From contig SECN01000002.1 of NCBI GenBank assembly GCA_004173515.1, positions 1 through 64,000 on the forward strand: 64,000 nucleotides of DNA, given 5' to 3'. This stretch comes from Myxococcaceae bacterium. Its GTDB lineage: Bacteria; Myxococcota; Myxococcia; Myxococcales; Myxococcaceae. The notes under the pieces were generated by a model. That model was not told where the DNA came from, ran no database searches, and worked only from the letters and a program-made list of their open reading frames with translations. The first letter of the stretch is position 1; each line of letters starts with the position of its first letter. Positions 57,153 through 64,000 of the stretch are shown here, in pieces. Both the position numbers and the translations under genes were made by a program.

Positions 57153-57692
57153 ATGAACGACGCATCCACCGGCGCCTCCCGGCAGCAGCGCTTCTTCCAA
57201 GGCCTCCGCGGCTCCCTTCTGGGATTCACAGGAGCGATGACCCTGGGCATCGCGGTCGGCTGTGGCAGCGGAAGCGATGAGGCACCCGTCTGTGACACCG
57301 GCTGCCTGCTGGCAGGAACCTATGCGCTCACCTTCACGCAACCGGAGCCCCTGCCCTCCGGCTGCGGTGAGGCGGGGCTGTCACTGCCCACCGGGCCGCT
57401 CGTCGTCACCCGCCAGAGCGGAGGCGCGGGCATCCTGAACGCGACGCTGCCGGAGCTGCCCCTGCAGGGGACCTACACCGAGGACGCCGGGCTGCGGATG
57501 CTGCTGAACGGCGAGGGGACGAGCAGGACGGGATTCCGTTACGCCGTCCTCCTCGACGCTCGGTTCGCCTCCGCATCGTCGGGCCCCACCGTCGTCTCCA
57601 CGGACTTCCAGGGCGTGTACAAGCTCTTCCTCCTGGATGGAGACGGGAGCGCCTGCACGGTCACGCGCGAACTCATGGGGAGGCGCCAGTAG
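57153..57692 (+). CDS. predicted lipoprotein, 179 aa
   Basis: Leader: a long basic N-terminus (ASRQQRFFQGLRGSLLGF) then TGAMTLGIAVGCGSGS, with lipobox IAVGC. The mature part has VCDTGCLLAGTYALTFTQPE, PSGCGEAGLSLPTG and DGSACTVTRELMG; four Cys and beta-rich sequence. The two-Cys CDTGC followed by GTYALTFT is common in myxobacterial surface lipoproteins of unknown role. The ATG at 57153 follows AGGA. It shares the box array with the divergent kinase operon, so the two may be co-regulated. Confidence 0.75.
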   Translation: MNDASTGASRQQRFFQGLRGSLLGFTGAMTLGIAVGCGSGSDEAPVCDTGCLLAGTYALTFTQPEPLPSGCGEAGLSLPTGPLVVTRQSGGAGILNATLPELPLQGTYTEDAGLRMLLNGEGTSRTGFRYAVLLDARFASASSGPTVVSTDFQGVYKLFLLDGDGSACTVTRELMGRRQ

Positions 57693-57778
57693 GCCACCAG
57701 GCGTCCGGGCCCTCCTGGCGGGGCGGATGGACGGAGGGGGACATCGAAGGTACAAGGCCGCCCAATGGAGGCCGTACC

Positions 57779-58165
57779 TTGAAGAAGACCCCCCTCATCA
57801 CTGAAATCTCGAAGGAATACACCTTCGAGGCCGCGCACCGCCTGCCCCACGTGCCCGAGGGGCACAAGTGCTCCCGCGTGCACGGCCACAGCTACCGCAT
57901 CGAAATCACCCTCCAGGGTCCGCTCCACCCGCAGCTCGGCTGGATTGTCGACTTCGCGGAGATGAACGCCGCCTGGCAGCCGCTCCACGCCCAGTTGGAC
58001 CACCGGCTGCTCAACGACGTGCCCGGACTGGAAAACCCCACGAGCGAGCTGCTGGCCGCGTGGGTCTTCGAGAAGCTTCAGGTCCCCGCGGGCACGCGCA
58101 TCGCTCGCGTCCGCGTCGCGGAGACCTGCACGTCCTCGTGCACGGTCTTCCCCCAGGAGGACTGA
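57779..58165 (+). CDS. queD: 6-carboxy-tetrahydropterin synthase (QueD)
   Basis: 128 residues, TTG start with GGAGG seven bases upstream. All QueD elements are present: FEAAHRLPHVPEGHKCSRVH GHSYRIEI (catalytic Cys and the zinc His of AAH and HGH), WIVDFAEM, QLDHRLLND (catalytic Asp-His), NPTSELLAAWVFEKL and RVAETCTSSC (substrate Glu). It converts dihydroneopterin triphosphate to 6-carboxytetrahydropterin in queuosine and 7-deazapurine synthesis. No queC, queE or queF gene is adjacent. Convergent with the SDR gene, four bases away. Confidence 0.9.
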   Translation: MKKTPLITEISKEYTFEAAHRLPHVPEGHKCSRVHGHSYRIEITLQGPLHPQLGWIVDFAEMNAAWQPLHAQLDHRLLNDVPGLENPTSELLAAWVFEKLQVPAGTRIARVRVAETCTSSCTVFPQED

Positions 58166-58169
58166 CGCG

Positions 58170-58877
58170 TCAGGTCTCCACCTGTCCCAGGTTGGCGTGG
58201 ATCAGCGCGCCATTCAGGACGGGGGTGGTGGCGCAGGTGAAGAGGACGTCCGCGATCTCCTCGGGTGCGATGAGCCGCCCGAACGTCGTCTTCCCCTCCA
58301 CCATCGCGAGCGCCGCGGCGTCCGAGCCCAGGTGGGCGCGGAGCATCTCCGTGCTCGTGAACCCAGGACAGACGCAGGCGGTGTGGATGCCCGTCCCGGC
58401 GAGATCCTGGCAGGTGGCGCGCATCATCCCCACGAGCGCATGCTTCGTCGTCACGTAGGACGCCACGCCCTTCACGGCCTTCTCCGCCAGCGTGGACCCC
58501 ACGTAGAGCAGCGAGGAGCCTTCCGTGAGCAGGGGCCGGACCACCCGGTTGAGCACCAGGGGGGCGACGATGTTGACCTCCAGCACGCGTCGCAGGTGGT
58601 CCGCGTCCATCGTCAGCGCGTCGTCGTGTTCATAGGCGGCGGCGTTGTGCACCACGCAGAGGCGGCCCTGCCCCACGCCGGGGCCATCTCGCAGTGCGGG
58701 GGCGAGCTTCGCCTCCCAGCCCGGGACGGAGAAATCCACTTCCACGTTCATCACGTCCGGCACGGTGCACGGGCTGCGCGACACGTTCATCACGCGCCAG
58801 CCCTCCCGCCGGAAGCGCTCCGCGGTCGCCCGCCCGATGCCCCGGCTGGCGCCGGTGATGAGGGCCTGGTCAGCCAC
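58170..58877 (-). CDS. SDR overlapping a pterin-synthase homologue
   Basis: 235 residues, GTG start. Classical SDR: LITGASRGIGRATAERF, VVHNAAAYEHDD (NNAG equivalent HNAA), YVGSTLAEKAVKGVASYVTT K (Ser and YxxxK), VCPGFTSTEML. The start lies within the last eight bases of the PTPS-like gene, so the two are translationally coupled. The pairing suggests a pteridine substrate: sepiapterin reductase and related SDRs act after pyruvoyl-tetrahydropterin synthase in tetrahydrobiopterin synthesis. The N-terminal motif is the normal TGxxxGxG, not the TGxxxRxG of PTR1/FolM. Confidence 0.85.
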   Translation of the reverse strand: MADQALITGASRGIGRATAERFRREGWRVMNVSRSPCTVPDVMNVEVDFSVPGWEAKLAPALRDGPGVGQGRLCVVHNAAAYEHDDALTMDADHLRRVLEVNIVAPLVLNRVVRPLLTEGSSLLYVGSTLAEKAVKGVASYVTTKHALVGMMRATCQDLAGTGIHTACVCPGFTSTEMLRAHLGSDAAALAMVEGKTTFGRLIAPEEIADVLFTCATTPVLNGALIHANLGQVET

Positions 58878-59367
58878 GCTGTCCCCACTCCCAGGTGGCC
58901 CACTGCCCGGGGCCCGAGGCGCACTTCACCAACAGGTGCGTGATGCCGTCGCGCGCCATCGCGGCGCCGTCGCCCACCAGCTCCTCGCCGAAGACGCGCG
59001 CCAGCTCCTCCAGCGTCACATTGGGCGCGGGCAGCACCGTCACGTCGCGGGCGAGGAAGTGCAGCTCTTCGCCGTTGAAGTGCGCCTTGTAGTTGCCCTG
59101 CGCGTCCTGCTCCAGGCGCAGGTGCCGCGAGCGGCCGGGCAGGAAGAAGGTCTCGTTCCAGGCCTTGCAGCGCGAGATGACGGCCTGCTTCAGCGGGCCG
59201 TAGTCCGCGAGCAGGCCGTCCTGGGACACCTCGCCCGTCAACGCGACGTAAACGGTGAAGTTGTGCCCATGCAGGTTCTCGCGGTGCGTGGCGGAGAAGA
59301 TGGTGAAGTGCCCCGCGGAGAACTTCATCTCTTCCTTGTGCAGCTCGATGGTCGTTGTGCGCGCCAT
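58870..59367 (-). CDS. divergent pterin synthase (PTPS-III-like motif)
   Basis: 165 residues of the PTPS/QueD fold: FSAGHFTIF and HRENLHGHNFTVYVALTGEV. The catalytic Cys is replaced: ENLHGH fits the E-x2-HGH pattern described for PTPS-III enzymes, which make 6-hydroxymethyl-dihydropterin for folate. The second catalytic element is also altered: where QueD has LDHRLLND this protein has WNETFFLPGRS, so the Asp-His pair is missing. A basic insertion RSRHLRLEQDAQGNYKAHFN follows. It is coupled to the SDR downstream. Either a changed reaction or a non-catalytic pterin-binding role. Confidence 0.78.
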   Translation of the reverse strand: MARTTTIELHKEEMKFSAGHFTIFSATHRENLHGHNFTVYVALTGEVSQDGLLADYGPLKQAVISRCKAWNETFFLPGRSRHLRLEQDAQGNYKAHFNGEELHFLARDVTVLPAPNVTLEELARVFGEELVGDGAAMARDGITHLLVKCASGPGQWATWEWGQRG

Positions 59368-59473
59368 GGGGATGGCGGAGGGCTTAGCACCAAGGGCGCA
59401 GGGAGCGGAACCACCCAGCGCCCCTCCGCCACCTGCTCCCCTGCCCTCCGTTTCCCAGGCAACCCGGGGACGC

Positions 59474-61093
59474 CTAGAAGAGGAAGTCGGTGGTCAGGAA
59501 GTCCGACTCCCGCCGGGTGAGGATGGACCGGACCAGGGTGGTGTTGTCGGGCGTCGTCTTCGTCGCCACCAGCGTCCGGATGGAGAACACCCGCAGCGCG
59601 TCCGCGACCGACAGGGTGCCCTCCGCGGAGTCCTTGCGGCCGTTGAACGGGAAGGTGTCCGGCCCGCGCTGGCACTGGCAGTTGAGGTTGATGCGGCCCA
59701 CCTGGTTGGAGAACGCGTCGATGAACCGACCGATGCGCGCCGAGTCCTTGCCGAACAGGCTGAGCTGCTGGCCGAACTGCGACTGCACCACCAGCCGGAC
59801 CGCCTCCGCGTCGTCGTCGAACACCATCACCGGGACCACCGGGCCGAACTGCTCCTCGTGGGCCAGCCGCATCCCGTGCGTCACCGGGTACACCACCGTG
59901 GGCGCGTAGAACGACCGCGACGACTGGCCCCCCGTCTTGTTCACCACGCGGGCGCCCTTGGACACCGCGTCGTCCACCAACCCCTGGAGGTACACCGCCT
60001 TGCCCGGCTCCGGGAGCGGCGTGACGGCGACGCCCGGATCCCAGGGCATGCCGGGCTTGAGCGTGTCCACCGCGGCCGTGAACTTCGCGAGGAACGCGTC
60101 CACGATGCTCCGGTGCACCACCAGCAGCTTGAGCGCGGTGCACCGTTGGCCGTTGAAGGACAGCGTGCCGGTGATGCACTCCTTCACGGCGTTCTCCAGG
60201 TCCGCGTCCTCCAGGATGATGGCCGGGTTCTTCGCGTCCAGGCCCAGCACCGCCTTGAGCCGGTGCGGCCGGGGGTGCATCCGCTTCAGCTCGCTGGCGC
60301 CCTTGTTGGTGCCGATGAAGGCGAACAGGTCCACCTGCCCGCTCTCCATCAGCGCGCCCACCGTCTCCCGGCCCCGGCCGTAGATGATGTTGATGACGCC
60401 GGGCGGGAAGCTGTCGCGGAAGGCCTCCAGCAGCGGGCGCACCAGCAGCACGCCGAACTTCGCCGGCTTGAACACCACCGTGTTGCCCATCAGCAGCGCG
60501 GGGAAGAGCGTGCTGAAGGTCTCATTGAGCGGGTAGTTGTACGGGCCCATGCACAGCGCCACGCCCACCGGGCCCCGGCGGATCTGCGCCATGATGCCCT
60601 GCTCCTGCACGAAGCGGGACGAGGTGTGGTCCAGCTCCTTCAGCGCGCGGATGGTTTCGACGATCAGGTCGACGGTGCGGTCGAACTCCTTCTCCGAGTC
60701 CGGCTGCGTCTTGCCAATCTCCCACATCAACAGGTTGACGACCGCCGTGCGCTGGGCGCGCATCGCGACGAGGAAGCGCTCCACGTGCTCGATGCGCTGG
60801 GCCACCTTCAGCGTGGGCCACACGCCCCGGCCCAGGTCGTAGGCCTTCACCGCCGCCGCGAGCGCGTCCAGGGACTCGCGCGAGGTGAGCAGCGGCGTCG
60901 CGCCAATCACCTTCTGCTGGAGCCCCTCCGGCGTGCGGAGGAAAACGGGGCTCTGCACCGGGTTGAGTTCGCCCGCCCAGGTGCGCAGCTCGCCTCCCAC
61001 CAGGTACTCGCGCTGCTCCAGATAGGCGGGAAGCCGCACGCCAGGAGGAATCTGCGCGTCGGTGGGGAACAGGTCGTCGAGTGCCGTCGTCAT
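59474..61093 (-). CDS. GapN-like NADP-dependent aldehyde dehydrogenase
   Basis: 539 residues. Aldehyde dehydrogenase fold: GPVGVALCMGPYNYPLNETF (Asn of the oxyanion hole), VVFKPAKFG (cofactor Lys), FAFIGTNKGASELKR, SFNGQRCTALKLLVV (nucleophile Cys), EEQFGPVVPVMVFD and LNCQCQRGPDTFPFNGRKDS. The layout is that of non-phosphorylating NADP glyceraldehyde-3-phosphate dehydrogenase. One oddity: the general-base stretch ELGGK reads VLGLDAKNP, so the usual Glu is Val. The ATG at 61093 is preferred; the frame upstream lacks homology. Likely supplies NADPH from triose phosphate if active. Confidence 0.85.
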   Translation of the reverse strand: MTTALDDLFPTDAQIPPGVRLPAYLEQREYLVGGELRTWAGELNPVQSPVFLRTPEGLQQKVIGATPLLTSRESLDALAAAVKAYDLGRGVWPTLKVAQRIEHVERFLVAMRAQRTAVVNLLMWEIGKTQPDSEKEFDRTVDLIVETIRALKELDHTSSRFVQEQGIMAQIRRGPVGVALCMGPYNYPLNETFSTLFPALLMGNTVVFKPAKFGVLLVRPLLEAFRDSFPPGVINIIYGRGRETVGALMESGQVDLFAFIGTNKGASELKRMHPRPHRLKAVLGLDAKNPAIILEDADLENAVKECITGTLSFNGQRCTALKLLVVHRSIVDAFLAKFTAAVDTLKPGMPWDPGVAVTPLPEPGKAVYLQGLVDDAVSKGARVVNKTGGQSSRSFYAPTVVYPVTHGMRLAHEEQFGPVVPVMVFDDDAEAVRLVVQSQFGQQLSLFGKDSARIGRFIDAFSNQVGRINLNCQCQRGPDTFPFNGRKDSAEGTLSVADALRVFSIRTLVATKTTPDNTTLVRSILTRRESDFLTTDFLF

Positions 61094-61452
61094 GGGCGCC
61101 CTTTCTAACCAGTCGCCCCGCCACCGGCACGACTTCCCGCGCGAACAGGGATCGAAGGGCCGCTGCGCTTCGCGGGTTCGACCTGAAGCGAAAGCTCCAG
61201 TGGCCCCACCTCGCGTTTCTCCATCCAGACCGTGCGCGGTGTCGGCTGTCGGATGGAGGTGAAGAAGAGCCCCTGGGCGCTGGGGTTGCGTGCCTGGCCT
61301 GCCCGGACCGCCGGTGATCCCAGCCATCCCTCCGCCCGGCACCTTCATCCCGCGCCCGGGCGGTTTCGTCACATAACGCCCGGACACACCGGGATGTGCC
61401 GGTACTCCTCGGGGGCTTCGTGCGCCCTCCGCACGACTCCCGAGGAGTCACC
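61094..61452. other. 359-bp divergent gap, no gene seen
   Basis: Region between the aldehyde dehydrogenase and lipoprotein starts. Short frames here look non-coding. A small hairpin (CCCGG at 61379-61383, CCGGG at 61389-61393) lies 60 bases upstream of the lipoprotein GTG. No clear promoter hexamers. Confidence 0.5.
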
Positions 61453-63321
61453 GTGAAAACCCTTCCCGCCGTCCGCAGCACCTTCCTGGCGAGCGCGCTC
61501 GTCCTCACGTCCCTGCCCGGCTGCCAGGGCCCGGACCTGCCCGGCACCTCCGGGCCGGCAGAGGATCTCCAGGACACCGCCCAGGCCCTCACCTGTTCCT
61601 CGCTCCTGCCGGCGATGACGGGACCCACGACGCCGACGGGCGCCGTGACGCGCTCGGGGGTCTACAGCGCCGCGTATGAGGCCTGGCAGGCCTTCAACGC
61701 GAACAATGCCTCGCTGTGGATCTCCGCGGTGAACCAGACGCCCGCGTGGCTTGCCTACCAGGTGCCCGCGGGCACCGCCGCTGTCCACCGCTATGCCCTC
61801 GCCTTCGCCAACGGCCCCAGCCTGACCACGCGCGCGCCCAGGGACTGGACGTTCCAGGGCTGGAATGGCTCCGCCTGGGTGGTGCTCGATACACGCACGA
61901 ACCAGACGAACTGGGGCGGGTTCGAGCGGCGGGAGTTCACGCTCTCCGCGCCCGCGTCCTACAGCCAGTACCGCCTGCACGTGACGGATGACAACGACAC
62001 CCGCTCGGGCGTGGTCGTCATCTCGCTCAACCGGTTGGAGTTGATCACCTGCGTCAACGACGGCATCACGAATCCCGTCACGGCCCTCTGGACGCGGACC
62101 TCCGGAGCAGTGGCGACGCCCGTGCGCGTGCATGACCTCGTGGGAGACCCGGCGGGACGCTCGTACATCACGGGCTTCACGACGGGCGGACTGGCCGGCA
62201 ATCCGATGATTGGCGGGATGGATGCCTTCCTCCACGCGCGCGACTGGAACGGCGACAGCATCTGGTCGCTCCAGCTCGGCGCGCCGGACAGCGTCACGCT
62301 GGGCTACGGCATCGCGACGAACCGGACCTGGGAGGAGATCTACGTGGCCGGCTTCACGGACGGATCGATGGACGGCACGCCCAGGGTCGGTTCCCGGGAC
62401 GCGTTCGTGACGAAGTACCGCTACACCGGCGTCCGCCAGTGGACCCGGCAGCTCGGTGCGCCAGGGACGTCCACGGAGGGCTACGACGTCGCGGTCGACA
62501 CCGCGGACAATGCCTTCCTCGTGGGCACGGCGACGGGCGGCCTGGATGGCAACACCCGCACCGGTTCCATGGATGTCTTCGTGACGAAGTACGACGCCGC
62601 CGGTACGAAGCAGTGGACCCGGCAGATGGGCTCGGCCAGCCAGAACACGATTGGACGGCGGGCGGCCACCGACGCGGCCGGCAATGTCTATGTCTCCGGC
62701 TGGACCTACGGCGGGCTGGACGGGAACGCACGGCAGGGCGCGCAGGATGCCTTCGTCATCAAGTACGACAGCGCTGGTGTGAAACAGTGGACCCGGCAGC
62801 TCGGGTCCTCGGGCAACAACGTGTGGCTGTATGGCGCGGCGACGGATGCGGCGGGCAATGTCTATCTGACGGGTCAGAGTGGCGGCGGGCTGGATGGGAA
62901 CCCGAACCCCACCCCGGGCTCGGATGTCTACCTGGCCAAGTACGACCCTTCCGGCAACCGGCTGTGGACGCGGGAGTTCAGCGCGGCGAATGGCATCTGG
63001 GCGTCGGGGATCTTCATCGACGCGACGGGTGTCTATGTGAGCGGCGGCGCGCAGGGAGACGTGGGCAACCTCACCAACACCCCGTTCGTGAAGGGGCACA
63101 ACTACGTCGCGAAGTTCGACACGGCGGGCAACCGGCTGTGGGTGGTCCAGCAGAACCCGGCGGTGTTGCCAGCGGGAGGGCCGGCCCCCGTCTACAGCAA
63201 CGGCGTGAACCGCGAGTCCAACGGCAACCTCTACCTGGGGGGCTACGTGGAAGGGAACTTCGGCGGCAACACGCTGGTGGGGACCTCCGACGCGTTCGTG
63301 CTGAAGCTCGCGGCCCCCTGA
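61453..63321 (+). CDS. beta-propeller (SBBP-repeat) lipoprotein with discoidin-like domain
   Basis: 622 residues from a GTG with GAGGAG upstream. Leader FLASALVLTSLPGCQGPD, lipobox LPGC. Residues about 60-200 resemble an F5/8-type (discoidin) sugar-binding fold: AYEAWQAFNANNASLWISAV, PRDWTFQGWNGSAWVVLDTR, and YSQYRLHVTDDND. From about 215, seven or so SBBP-type propeller repeats: TDAAGNVYVSGWTYGGLDGN, DAFVIKYDSAGVKQWTRQLG and variants. Such surface lipoproteins are abundant in myxobacteria and probably bind carbohydrate or partner cells. A single gene. Confidence 0.85.
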   Translation: MKTLPAVRSTFLASALVLTSLPGCQGPDLPGTSGPAEDLQDTAQALTCSSLLPAMTGPTTPTGAVTRSGVYSAAYEAWQAFNANNASLWISAVNQTPAWLAYQVPAGTAAVHRYALAFANGPSLTTRAPRDWTFQGWNGSAWVVLDTRTNQTNWGGFERREFTLSAPASYSQYRLHVTDDNDTRSGVVVISLNRLELITCVNDGITNPVTALWTRTSGAVATPVRVHDLVGDPAGRSYITGFTTGGLAGNPMIGGMDAFLHARDWNGDSIWSLQLGAPDSVTLGYGIATNRTWEEIYVAGFTDGSMDGTPRVGSRDAFVTKYRYTGVRQWTRQLGAPGTSTEGYDVAVDTADNAFLVGTATGGLDGNTRTGSMDVFVTKYDAAGTKQWTRQMGSASQNTIGRRAATDAAGNVYVSGWTYGGLDGNARQGAQDAFVIKYDSAGVKQWTRQLGSSGNNVWLYGAATDAAGNVYLTGQSGGGLDGNPNPTPGSDVYLAKYDPSGNRLWTREFSAANGIWASGIFIDATGVYVSGGAQGDVGNLTNTPFVKGHNYVAKFDTAGNRLWVVQQNPAVLPAGGPAPVYSNGVNRESNGNLYLGGYVEGNFGGNTLVGTSDAFVLKLAAP

Positions 63322-63363
63322 GTCGAAGGCAACGGGCAGCGCGGTGCACGGGGCGCCGCGCTG

Positions 63364-64000
63364 TCACTCCTCCGCTTCGGCGGGGATGCCCTGCACGACG
63401 GCACGGGCCCGGGTTCGCGGTTCCCCCTCGGGGTCGGAGGCGAGGAACGCGGCGAGCCGTTCGCGGGCCTCGGCATAGCGGCGCAGGCCGACAAGGGCCT
63501 TGATCTCCAGGCCTCGGACATCCCGATACTCACCCAGTTCCGCCGGGGTCTCCGTCACGGGCCAGGTCGCGAGAAAGGCACGGCAGGGCGCGAGGGCCTC
63601 CGAGTGGAAGCGCTTGTCCGCGGGGAGGCGACAGCGCTGGTAGTCCAGCCTCCTGCGGACCTCCGTGGTGGACCGACCCGGTCCTTCGAGCCGTGCGAGG
63701 TCACGCGAGGCTCGGTCCTCTTCCGCCTGGAGTTCCGCCAGCATCGCCCGATGACTGTCCTCCGCGTCGGAACGAAGGGTGAGGGTGCTGCGCACGAGGG
63801 CGTCGACCGCGGGCACCAGCGCGCTTTCCGGATAGGTCTGGCGGAAGGTGGGTCCGAGGCGCAGGACCGTGTCCCATTGCTCCAGGTTCCGAGCGGCGAG
63901 GAGCCGCTGCCAGGCGGCCTGCTCGGCCGGAAGGCGTTGCAGGTAGCGGGGCAGGTCCAGTTGGCGGATGCGTTCGGCATCCCGGGCCAATGAACGCCAG
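63364..64000 (-). CDS. helical, Arg/Glu-rich protein, 5' end outside the window
   Basis: The frame is open to the last base, so the N-terminus lies beyond the window; a TTG at 63990 is possible but not convincing. The visible 210 residues are all-helical, with TPR-like periodicity: LEQWDTVLRLGPTFRQTYPE SALVPAVDALVR, EDSHRAMLAELQAEEDRASR DLARLEG, ALAPCRAFLATWPVTETPA, then GLRRYAEARERLAAFLASDP. This resembles C-terminal parts of TPR or kinase-associated proteins. Function unknown. It is convergent with the propeller lipoprotein gene. Confidence 0.65.
   Translation of the reverse strand, partial: WRSLARDAERIRQLDLPRYLQRLPAEQAAWQRLLAARNLEQWDTVLRLGPTFRQTYPESALVPAVDALVRSTLTLRSDAEDSHRAMLAELQAEEDRASRDLARLEGPGRSTTEVRRRLDYQRCRLPADKRFHSEALAPCRAFLATWPVTETPAELGEYRDVRGLEIKALVGLRRYAEARERLAAFLASDPEGEPRTRARAVVQGIPAEAEE

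Noticed and set aside
58170-58877. SDR as a PTR1/FolM pteridine reductase
   Set aside because: The N-terminal motif is TGASRGIG, not TGxxxRxG; the context supports pterin chemistry but not this specific assignment.

Overview
The window is high-GC DNA from a myxobacterium, most likely Myxococcaceae (Corallococcus/Myxococcus type). The signs are GTG/TTG starts, many lipoprotein signals, Ser/Thr kinases fused to STAND-ATPase and FGE-like domains, FHA-containing sigma54 activators, an ADYC-domain lipoprotein, NRPS genes and many one-component regulators. No tRNA, rRNA, CRISPR, transposase or phage gene is visible.

Left part (1-18 kb): a 79-bp perfect inverted repeat at the extreme left edge truncates an OmpA-domain gene and looks like a contig-end fold-back. 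Then come an alpha/beta hydrolase, a Gfo/Idh/MocA oxidoreductase, an FMO plus NTF2-like pair, a lipoprotein, a glycine-rich protein with LEA-like repeats, a LysR gene divergent from an aldo-keto reductase/SDR pair, a RibD-C reductase, a CE2-like SGNH esterase, a UvrA-like ABC protein, a broken alpha/beta hydrolase and a beta-lactamase-fold hydrolase with TPRs.

Middle part (18-36 kb): a two-gene operon for an 808-aa exported protein and a 618-aa protein that resembles the N-terminal module of eukaryotic large lipid transfer proteins. It is followed by XRE/epimerase and TetR/NTF2-like regulator-target pairs (the second with a twin palindromic operator), a protein of six 73-aa repeats, a protealysin-like M4 peptidase, a CitE-lyase/double-MaoC fusion, a membrane-anchored haloalkane-dehalogenase-like hydrolase and an AraC regulator.

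NRPS region (36-46 kb, minus strand): A-T-C-A-T synthetase, a 50-codon mini-ORF made by a tandem duplication of the gene junction, a C*-T protein whose condensation motif has lost the catalytic His, and a P450 coupled by an ATGA overlap. There is no thioesterase. A MarR gene and hmgA (homogentisate dioxygenase) follow on the same strand.

Signalling region (47-57 kb): an operon of an exported protein, an anchored coiled-coil protein, an FHA/degenerate-GGDEF/AAA+/Fis activator, and a 1406-aa kinase. The kinase activation segment carries about 170 extra residues, with seven RATQD-type threonine repeats. Arrays of GGCA-N5-TGCC palindromes sit upstream of this operon and upstream of the ADYC lipoprotein gene just beyond it. 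I consider this kinase/FHA/palindrome locus the best candidate for an undescribed system.

Right part (57-64 kb): a lipoprotein, QueD, an SDR overlapping a divergent pterin-synthase homologue, a GapN-like aldehyde dehydrogenase, a beta-propeller lipoprotein and a partial gene at the right edge. Several convergent gene ends share strong symmetrical hairpins that probably act as bidirectional terminators.
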